Below are positions 1 through 5,270 of a DNA stretch of 6,658 nt, in pieces. Under the pieces are notes generated by a model. It was given only the letters and a program-made list of their open reading frames with translations, searched no databases and had not been told where the DNA came from. This stretch comes from Bacteroidota bacterium (GTDB lineage Bacteria > Bacteroidota > Bacteroidia > Chitinophagales > UBA10324), in assembly GCA_003455275.1 (NCBI GenBank), contig DMRR01000197.1:1-6658 (forward strand). Direction: 5' to 3'. The translations under genes were made by a program, and so were the position numbers. Numbering within the stretch: the stretch's first letter is position 1; every line of letters begins with the position of its first letter.

Positions 1-80
1 AGGAAGTGAAGGTGTAAAGCAATATTTTAATGAACGAAATTTTAGTTGGCTTCAATCGTTTATGAATAAAAATATTTTAT
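1..80. other. Left edge, no resolved gene; possible end of an upstream gene
   Basis: No complete gene lies here. On the plus strand one frame stops at TGA 7-9 and another at TAA 15-17 (the second would end in EVKV), so an upstream gene could finish at either. The third frame stays open from base 2 to TGA 185-187, and its first part (VKQYFNERNFSWLQSFMNKN) looks protein-like. If real, that gene would overlap the TPR gene by over 100 nt, which is unlikely unless a frameshift is involved. The stretch just before the ATG at 81 is nearly all A and T, with no Shine-Dalgarno match and no clear TAnnTTTG promoter element. Confidence 0.25.
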
Positions 81-1220
81 ATGAAAAAAATTCTATTCAC
101 TTTATTGTTTTTTGTTTTGACTTTTCAAATAAGTTTTTCCTGCGGAAACTTTTACTATACACTGGATCGCGAAGGAAATTTTCATGAAGCAGATGACATA
201 CTTGAACCATTCAATAAAAATTTCAAACTTCCATTGAATGTTCAGAAAATGAAATTGCTTCTCGCAAAACTGAAGAAGGAAAAATCATACATGCTCCTTT
301 CTGACTATTCGCTTTGTCTTTTAAAACTTGGAAAAACGAATGAAGCAGTTGCCATGCTCGCTGAGCTGGAAAAGCACTATCCCGGAGAATACAAGATTGC
401 ATCAAATCTTGGAACAGCTTATGAATTGAGCGGACAAAATGATAGCGCACTTAAATACATTAATCTCGGGTTGAAACTGAACCCACTTGATCACGAAGGC
501 AGCGAATGGATTCATGCAAAAATTCTTGAAACAAAAATTGCTATGAGCAAATCTCCGGATTATCTGAAAACACATTCAGTGCTTTCGCTAACTGAAACAC
601 AAAAACATGACAGCGCTGTTCGCGCACAACTGACGCTGCAGTTGCGCGAGCGCTTTCCGTTTACTCCTGCACCAAATCCACTGATGGCGCAGTTACTTAT
701 TGAATTAGGAGATTGTTGTGCCAATACCAGTTCTATCGAATATGCAAAAGCCATTTATCAGATTGCAAAAAATTATTACGGAGCAAATTCTCCGGAGTTA
801 GATGCAAAAATTAATGAGATGCAAAAACTGGTGAATAAATATTTGAATAAGCAACCGGCGACTACTGGTGAAGAGCACGGAGCAGTGATGAAAATGGGAG
901 TATTGAAATACACTCAACTCATTCAGGATAATCAAATCCAGAATTATAAAATTGACTGGAGTAAAATAATTGCCAATCCAGATTCACTTCTTGCTATGGT
1001 GGATTTAACACTCACGGTTCCGGAAGCCATTCAGCTTTCAGAAAAAAATCCGAACGACAGTCTCAAGTTCAAACATGATATTTCAATATCAGCTTCTGAC
1101 GAAAAACATACTGAAAAGCAAAACGATTTTAGCTGGATAAAATACTTTTCAATAGGAGCGATTTCGATGACTCTATTCTTGATACTGAGAAAATATATTT
1201 TGAGAAAGCAGCAGAAATAA
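81..1220 (+). CDS. Exported TPR-repeat protein with C-terminal membrane anchor
   Basis: The 379-residue protein begins with a clear signal peptide (residues 1-20, MKKILFTLLFFVLTFQISFS) followed by Cys21-Gly. The lipobox is weak (S-F-S-C), so either lipoprotein processing or signal peptidase I cleavage is possible. Residues 68-101 and 102-135 form two TPR-like helix pairs, with LKLGKTNEAVAML and LGTAYELSGQNDSALKYINLGLKLNP as the recognisable parts. A helical region of unknown type follows (about 140-255, with a Cys212-Cys213 pair), then a less structured stretch. A single membrane segment at about 354-371 ends in a basic tail (RKYILRKQQK). The positive-inside rule puts the bulk in the periplasm and the tail in the cytoplasm. 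ATG 81 is the natural start because TGA 63-65 closes the frame upstream and the signal peptide begins at once. A scaffold or protein-protein interaction role is inferred from the TPRs; no enzymatic motif is visible. The gene converges with the RDD gene, 16 nt between stops. Confidence 0.85.
   Translation: MKKILFTLLFFVLTFQISFSCGNFYYTLDREGNFHEADDILEPFNKNFKLPLNVQKMKLLLAKLKKEKSYMLLSDYSLCLLKLGKTNEAVAMLAELEKHYPGEYKIASNLGTAYELSGQNDSALKYINLGLKLNPLDHEGSEWIHAKILETKIAMSKSPDYLKTHSVLSLTETQKHDSAVRAQLTLQLRERFPFTPAPNPLMAQLLIELGDCCANTSSIEYAKAIYQIAKNYYGANSPELDAKINEMQKLVNKYLNKQPATTGEEHGAVMKMGVLKYTQLIQDNQIQNYKIDWSKIIANPDSLLAMVDLTLTVPEAIQLSEKNPNDSLKFKHDISISASDEKHTEKQNDFSWIKYFSIGAISMTLFLILRKYILRKQQK
612..654. repeat. 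GC-rich interrupted inverted repeat inside the TPR gene
   Basis: The right arm is 16 uninterrupted bases (639-654, CAGTTGCGCGAGCGCT). Its complement is met on the left by three blocks: 612-617 (AGCGCT), 621-625 (CGCGC) and 628-632 (AACTG), separated by bulges of 3 and 2 nt. The loop is 6 nt (633-638). This gives up to 16 base pairs, GC-rich in an AT-rich gene. It is in frame and codes for DSAVRAQLTLQLRER, so it may be only a by-product of similar codons. No T-run follows, so it does not look like an intrinsic terminator. Confidence 0.55.
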
Positions 1221-1236
1221 AAACAGTAAACCGAAA

Positions 1237-1821
1237 TCAGTATTTCACGCAAATCATATTGAACATCTTATCGTGGAAGCACTGCTTACTCGGATTGAAA
1301 AGCATAAACAAACAAGATGCAAATGCCGGAAGAACCGGTGCTACGACTATTCCGAGCACATAAGGAAATAAGAGAGCAGGTGCAGAAAGCATAATGAAAA
1401 CCAGGTAAACCCATGCACGCGCAGCGCAGGTGAGAAATCGTAAATTCCCTCTGTCTTCATCATCGTTCACCATTTTGATTCGAAAAATTCTTTTGCCAAT
1501 TGTTCCTCCAGTGCTTTCAAGAATGGGTGAATAAAGCGTTACCCATAACATGATTCCAAAGGCGGGAAGTGCTTGTGTCAGTCCATTAATGATGAAGTCT
1601 GCATCTTGTGGAGTGTCATGTCTGATAAACGAAAAGGCAGAATAAGAAATTCCAATTGCGATTCCAGCCACAATGAGCATATCAATTAATCGGGCAATTG
1701 TTCGCTGAAAAAAATTAGCATAACGAACAGGTTGTTCATCGTTTTCAACTTGCTTAATTATTCTGCTAAGAAGTTTATCAATTGGGTCAGGAGAGGATGG
1801 TTGCGAAGTTTCTTTTATCAT
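1237..1821 (-). CDS. RDD family integral membrane protein
   Basis: A 194-residue inner-membrane protein. After a polar N-terminal extension (about 1-33) comes the signature that names the family: F-x-x-R-x-x-A-R-x-I-D, with Arg40, Arg44 and Asp47, leading into the first membrane segment (about 46-65). A second segment spans about 84-102. It is followed by the conserved GGTIGKRIFRIKMV loop (105-118) and a hydrophobic stretch at about 137-176 that can hold two helices. The closing HDKMFNMICVKY matches the usual HDK...V ending. The length fits a stand-alone RDD protein. The biochemical role of most RDD proteins is unknown; a few have been linked to ion transport, which cannot be assigned here. 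ATG 1821 is the start; codons 34-194 carry the domain, so it is intact. The gene is the last of the minus-strand block, 44 nt after the phosphoesterase stop, and may be co-transcribed or have its own promoter. Confidence 0.88.
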   Translation of the reverse strand: MIKETSQPSSPDPIDKLLSRIIKQVENDEQPVRYANFFQRTIARLIDMLIVAGIAIGISYSAFSFIRHDTPQDADFIINGLTQALPAFGIMLWVTLYSPILESTGGTIGKRIFRIKMVNDDEDRGNLRFLTCAARAWVYLVFIMLSAPALLFPYVLGIVVAPVLPAFASCLFMLFNPSKQCFHDKMFNMICVKY

Positions 1822-1842
1822 TTGTTAATCGTAAGGCAAATG

Positions 1843-1850
1843 CAAACTAA
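1843..1850 (-). promoter_or_regulatory. Possible -7-like element before the RDD gene
   Basis: On the minus strand the 44-nt gap before the RDD start reads TTAGTTTTAGTTTGCATTTG. The TTAGTTTG at 1850-1843 is one base short of the Bacteroidota -7 consensus TAnnTTTG and lies 21 nt before the ATG. I see no clear TTG -33 element at the usual distance, so this is a weak candidate. Confidence 0.22.
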
Positions 1851-1865
1851 AACTAAAATCTTTAT

Positions 1866-2369
1866 TCATGAGATACTATTCCTTTTCCCCAGTTCAATCA
1901 CCTCCGGGTTTTTCACCATGCCATTTTCAATTTGAAACCGGACCATGGTTCGCATAATATGGAACCCGTGTTTTCCTGCTGCACCGGGATTTATATGAAG
2001 CAGTTTCAGTTTATCATCATACATAATTTTCAAAATGTGGGAATGACCGCAGATGAATAATTGTGGCGGATGATTTTTTATTTCTTCCCGAACCCTGAAA
2101 TCATAATTACCCGGATATCCCCCGATATGAGTGATGAAAACATCTAACCCTTCAGCCTTAAATCGTAAATGCTCCGGGTATTTTTCGCGGATATATTTTC
2201 CATCAATGTTTCCGAACACGCCGCGAACCACAAAATTTTTTTCAAGTTGTTGAGCCACTCCTTCTCCCCAATCTCCAGCGTGCCAAACTTCATCAGCATC
2301 GGAACAGTGTTCAATAATTCTGTCATCCAGATATCCGTGTGTATCAGAGAGCAACAAAATTTTTTTCAT
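1866..2369 (-). CDS. YfcE-like calcineurin-type metallophosphoesterase
   Basis: A 167-residue soluble, probably cytoplasmic enzyme of the compact bacterial metallophosphoesterase group (YfcE/MJ0936-like). All metal-binding motifs are present in order: DTH (Asp9, His11), AGDW (Asp33), GNID (Asn54), ITH (His81) and GHSH (His109, His111). These place two metal ions, commonly Mn2+ or similar in the family, to hydrolyse phosphomono- or phosphodiesters. The length is normal and no motif is damaged, so it should be active. It has no signal peptide or membrane segment. ATG 2369 is correct because the first beta strand (KKILLLSDTHG) begins directly after it. The gene lies 17 nt downstream of the ABC exporter stop on the same strand, which suggests co-transcription with the glycan genes. 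Natural substrates of this family are poorly known and none can be named from the sequence. Confidence 0.9.
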   Translation of the reverse strand: MKKILLLSDTHGYLDDRIIEHCSDADEVWHAGDWGEGVAQQLEKNFVVRGVFGNIDGKYIREKYPEHLRFKAEGLDVFITHIGGYPGNYDFRVREEIKNHPPQLFICGHSHILKIMYDDKLKLLHINPGAAGKHGFHIMRTMVRFQIENGMVKNPEVIELGKRNSIS

Positions 2370-2386
2370 ATAAACAATTGCCCGAT

Positions 2387-4186
2387 TCAGATTTGAATCC
2401 GCTCGCGAATCAGGTCGTTATATTGAAGAACCTTAATGATTTCACCATTCTTCATTTCATAAATGCGATCGCATTTTTTTAAGGTGGTGTAGCGATGCGC
2501 AATCATGAGCATGGTTTTTTTCTGAGCAAATAAATTGTTGATGGTTTCAATTATTTCATTCTCAGTTTCATTATCGAGTGCGCTTGTGGCTTCATCAAAA
2601 AGAATGATTTCGGAATTATGATAGAGTGCGCGCGCAATTGCAATCCGTTGCTTTTGCCCCCCGGAAAGTTTTCCTCCTTTTTCACCGATACCGGTATGGA
2701 TTCCATTTGGCAGCGTGCTGACAAAAGAACTTAACGAAGCTTTCTCAATGCATTCCCAAACTTTTTTTTCATCTATCTCATGTTCATCTTTCCCGAAAGC
2801 AATATTTTGAGACAGAGACGCATCAAGCAGATAATAATCCTGCCTCACATATCCAATCATTTGTCTCCATCCGCTTACTTCATTTTTTTTGAGCGGAACA
2901 TCATCAACCAGCAGTTCGCCGCTTTGCTCTTGTATTAATCGTAAAATGATATTGAACAAGGTAGTCTTCCCGCTTCCTGATGTTCCTATAAATCCAACAA
3001 TCTCACCTTTCTTCACTTCAAAGGAAATATTGTTCAGTGCCTTTTGGTTGCTTCCCTTGTAAGCATAATTTACTTCTTTCATTCTGATTGATTTATTGAA
3101 AGAAGGAATCTCGGTGGGCCTGTCATCAGCCAGTAATTCTTTTGCCTGGCTGTACGGAACATCGCGCATTATATCAAAAACATATTGGCTGGATTTGATT
3201 TTTACAATGGCAACTATGATTCTGTTGAATGAGGGGAGAAGGCGGAAAGCCGCGGCGGCGAAAATGGTGAGGAACGACAGGAACTGCTGATCAATTGTAT
3301 GTGTGATTAAGGAATAAATGAAAATGATAAATATCCCAAGTAATGCAACAACTTCGATATAACGATTCGGAATGTTATCCAGCAATGCGAGACTGGCATA
3401 AGAAGTATTCAGTTTTTTCTGCCGTTCAAAAAATTTATCGAGGTAAAACCGGACCTTGTTAAGCAGTAGTGCATCCACATATCCATGAATACTTTGATAC
3501 AGGTATTGATACATTCTGTTTCTCTCTGCATTTTTTTCTTTCCCCAGAGCCATTGACCGGTTTCTTACTGCTCTGTAAAAAAACGAAGTGGATGGAATAA
3601 GAATGACTGAAAGAAGAATCAGTAATTTGATATCGACAATTGATATTAAGGTAATCATGAGCAGCACCACCATCATTTCAGAAAGGAGGTTTTGCATAGG
3701 CACAACAATGCCGGTTGAAAGATCCGTAGGAATCGTTGCAATGTTAGAAGCATAAAGAGTGCTGTTACCTGAAACAATTTCAGTGAAATCTGTTTTATAA
3801 AACTGATTAAATTTTCTTACGGAAAGATCATAAGAAATTTCGTAAGAAAATTTCAACTGAATGTAATTCAACCTTACAGCAAGAAGATTTTTAAGAATAA
3901 AAAGCCCTACGAGCGAAGTAAAAACAACAAGAACGAATATTTGAGGAGAAGAGAAACCAAAGTAAGTGTAAACTGAATGTATATATGGATTGGTCTGAAT
4001 CTTTTCTGGATTCGCAGCGATGTAAACTACAGGAATTACTGAAGCTAGTCCAAAAACATCCATCGCAGCAATAAACAATGTCAGAAAAATCATGCGTATG
4101 GATTTGCGACGCTGTGCCGGAGAAAACAGCAAAAACATTTCGCGCAGTGTATAAGCAACCAGATTTTTCGATAACCAGTTTTTCAC
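2387..4186 (-). CDS. PglK/MsbA-like ABC exporter (probable lipid-linked glycan flippase)
   Basis: A 599-residue half-transporter with fused membrane and ATPase domains, expected to work as a homodimer in the inner membrane. Residues 1-340 are the membrane domain, with hydrophobic segments near 30-55, 83-103, 165-200 and 275-325. The ATPase domain has an aromatic A-loop (Tyr374/Tyr376), Walker A GTSGSGKTT (401-409), Q-loop Gln449, signature LSGGQ (507-511), Walker B with catalytic Glu532 (ILFDEATSALD) and H-loop His564. All are intact. The membrane domain, especially the GLASVIPVVYIAA and AAFRLLPSFNRI stretches, reminds me of the PglK (WlaB) type, which flips lipid-linked oligosaccharides, more than of drug or peptide exporters. 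The start is GTG at 4186, 2 nt after the kinase stop, implying translational coupling. An internal ATG at 4138 (Met17) is the alternative. The neighbouring heptose kinase supports a glycan substrate. ABC exporter family: near certain; exact cargo: inference. Confidence 0.93.
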   Translation of the reverse strand: MKNWLSKNLVAYTLREMFLLFSPAQRRKSIRMIFLTLFIAAMDVFGLASVIPVVYIAANPEKIQTNPYIHSVYTYFGFSSPQIFVLVVFTSLVGLFILKNLLAVRLNYIQLKFSYEISYDLSVRKFNQFYKTDFTEIVSGNSTLYASNIATIPTDLSTGIVVPMQNLLSEMMVVLLMITLISIVDIKLLILLSVILIPSTSFFYRAVRNRSMALGKEKNAERNRMYQYLYQSIHGYVDALLLNKVRFYLDKFFERQKKLNTSYASLALLDNIPNRYIEVVALLGIFIIFIYSLITHTIDQQFLSFLTIFAAAAFRLLPSFNRIIVAIVKIKSSQYVFDIMRDVPYSQAKELLADDRPTEIPSFNKSIRMKEVNYAYKGSNQKALNNISFEVKKGEIVGFIGTSGSGKTTLFNIILRLIQEQSGELLVDDVPLKKNEVSGWRQMIGYVRQDYYLLDASLSQNIAFGKDEHEIDEKKVWECIEKASLSSFVSTLPNGIHTGIGEKGGKLSGGQKQRIAIARALYHNSEIILFDEATSALDNETENEIIETINNLFAQKKTMLMIAHRYTTLKKCDRIYEMKNGEIIKVLQYNDLIRERIQI

Positions 4187-4199
4187 TTTCAGTTTTTCA
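4176..4199 (-). repeat. Tandem 10-bp repeat at the kinase stop/exporter start junction
   Basis: On the minus strand TGAAAAACTG occurs twice (4199-4190 and 4185-4176), separated by AAAG, so the period is 14 nt. The kinase stop codon (TGA, 4191-4189) overlaps the end of the first copy, and the exporter GTG start (4186-4184) overlaps the start of the second. It looks like a small local duplication that could have placed or reset the start/stop overlap. Confidence 0.6.
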
Positions 4200-5166
4200 G
4201 TTCATTAATCAATTGATTCAACTCGATTGTCACTACTCCGGGTTTTTCACAAACCAATCCCCCGGCCAGATTGGCAAGATAAGCTGCATCGTTCATTTCG
4301 GCTCCGGCGCACATGGCGGCAGCAACAACTGAAATTACAGTATCTCCTGCTCCGCTTACATCCGCCACATTGCGTATATGCGCATCAAGCATATATCCAT
4401 TTTTTCCATCGTGAATGAATGCTCCTTTTTCACCTAATGTAATAAAAGTATTTTGGTGATGAAGTTGCCTTTTTAATTGTTCGTGAGCCAGTGTAAGGTC
4501 AGTAGTATCAGCCATAACTATCCGGCCTAGTGCTTCAGAAACTTCACGGAGATTGGGTTTGAAAAGAGTAGCATTCCTGTAACTGAAAAAATTATTTTTC
4601 TTCGGATCTACGAAAGTGGCAATTTTATTTTTCGAACACAGTTCAATTGCACGGGGGATAAAGGATTTGGTAAGCACACCTTTGTTATAGTCTTCAAAAA
4701 TTACAGCATCAACTTTTTTTGATTCAATATTTTTTTTCAGCAAAGAGAAAAGTTGTTCTTCATCATTTCTGGAAATATCATGAGTGGCCTCTTCGTCAAA
4801 TCGAATCATCTGGTGATTTTTACTGAGCACCCGCGATTTTACTGAAGTAATTCTGGTTGCACTTTGTATAATGCCTGATGAATCAATTTCAGAATCACTG
4901 AGCAGCAAGATTAATTTTTTTCCCTCTTCATCTCTTCCGGTTACAGAAAGTAGAACCGGAACAACCCCAAGCGCTTTCAGATTAAGAGCCACATTTGCTG
5001 CACCACCCAATCGGCTTTCTTTTTTGTGAATGGAGACAACTGGCACCGGAGCCTCAGGCGAAATTCTGTCAACACTTCCCCACAAATAGCGATCGAGCAT
5101 TACATCGCCAATCACCACGATACGGAGAGAAGGAAATTTGCTAAAAATTTTTTCTGAAGATTTCAT
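4189..5166 (-). CDS. rfaE1: D-glycero-beta-D-manno-heptose-7-phosphate kinase (RfaE1/HldE domain I)
   Basis: A PfkB/ribokinase-fold sugar kinase that phosphorylates D-glycero-D-manno-heptose 7-phosphate at C1, a cytoplasmic step towards nucleotide-activated heptose for envelope glycans. Numbered from the farthest upstream start (TTG 5217), it shows RIVVIGDVMLDRYLWG (32-47), RISPEAPVPV (51-60), the substrate-side LGGAANVALNL (70-80), FEDYNKG (174-180), KPNLREV (220-226) and the catalytic/anion-hole motif DVSGAGDT (286-293) with base Asp292. It ends after the kinase fold, so the nucleotidyltransferase half of HldE is absent and must be encoded elsewhere. I favour ATG 5166 (325 residues), 14 residues before the first strand as in relatives. 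ATG 5196 and TTG 5217 are alternatives; TTG 5217 would leave only 5 nt to the farthest upstream start of the divergent gene. It is first in the minus-strand block, 2 nt from the exporter. Another PfkB sugar specificity is possible, but the RISPEAPVP and DYNKG stretches favour the heptose kinase. Confidence 0.88.
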   Translation of the reverse strand: MKSSEKIFSKFPSLRIVVIGDVMLDRYLWGSVDRISPEAPVPVVSIHKKESRLGGAANVALNLKALGVVPVLLSVTGRDEEGKKLILLLSDSEIDSSGIIQSATRITSVKSRVLSKNHQMIRFDEEATHDISRNDEEQLFSLLKKNIESKKVDAVIFEDYNKGVLTKSFIPRAIELCSKNKIATFVDPKKNNFFSYRNATLFKPNLREVSEALGRIVMADTTDLTLAHEQLKRQLHHQNTFITLGEKGAFIHDGKNGYMLDAHIRNVADVSGAGDTVISVVAAAMCAGAEMNDAAYLANLAGGLVCEKPGVVTIELNQLINELKN

Positions 5167-5178
5167 CGCCTGCGGGCG
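5167..5178 (-). promoter_or_regulatory. Small GC hairpin abutting the preferred kinase start
   Basis: CGCC (5167-5170) and GGCG (5175-5178) can pair across a 4-nt loop directly before ATG 5166. This is a short, four-pair GC stem in an AT-rich leader. It would lie where ribosomes bind if ATG 5166 is used, and would be coding if ATG 5196 is used. Function is unproven. Confidence 0.25.
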
Positions 5179-5231
5179 AATATATCTTGCAGACATGAAG
5201 TTAGCGTAACGCTTCAATCGTATTGCTTAAC

Positions 5232-5240
5232 TATAATTTG
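5232..5240 (+). promoter_or_regulatory. Candidate -7 element for the rRNA methyltransferase gene
   Basis: TATAATTTG, followed by CA, approximates the Bacteroidota TAnnTTTG element, although the spacing between TA and TTTG is off by one. It lies in the divergent region between the kinase and the methyltransferase. Transcription from it would start a few bases downstream, close to the palindrome AGCGCGCT (5247-5254), and would leave a short leader before the TTG at 5271. A -33 TTG at the normal distance was not clear. If this promoter is real, the upstream TTG 5223 could not be the start codon on this transcript. Confidence 0.3.
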
Positions 5241-5270
5241 CATTTTAGCGCGCTTAGCAAAAACATACGA

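Noticed and set aside
1131..1220. PEP-CTERM/exosortase-like or Type IX C-terminal sorting signal on the TPR protein
   Set aside because: The membrane segment plus basic tail resembles a tripartite sorting signal, but no PEP-like motif precedes it and no Por-type beta-sandwich domain is present. A simple membrane anchor is the safer reading.
1221..1236. Bidirectional terminator between the convergent TPR and RDD genes
   Set aside because: The 16-nt gap and its flanks show no complementary arms strong enough to form a stem.
1825..1869. Short in-frame upstream ORF (MNKDFSFSLHLPYD) whose ATG overlaps the phosphoesterase stop and which ends two codons before the RDD start
   Set aside because: The ATGA overlap looks like coupling, but fourteen codons in a 44-nt AT-rich gap arise easily by chance, no attenuator-like stem follows, and the RDD ATG is well placed. 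Not reported as a gene.
2883..2890. Runs of eight T (near 2762-2769 and 2883-2890) in the exporter gene as possible phase-variation tracts
   Set aside because: The reading frame is intact with all motifs present, and comparable A/T runs occur throughout this AT-rich window, so nothing marks these as contingency loci.
3241..3266. Local GC-rich patch in the exporter gene as a foreign insert
   Set aside because: It simply encodes the Ala-rich AAAAFR stretch of the last membrane helix in the correct frame.
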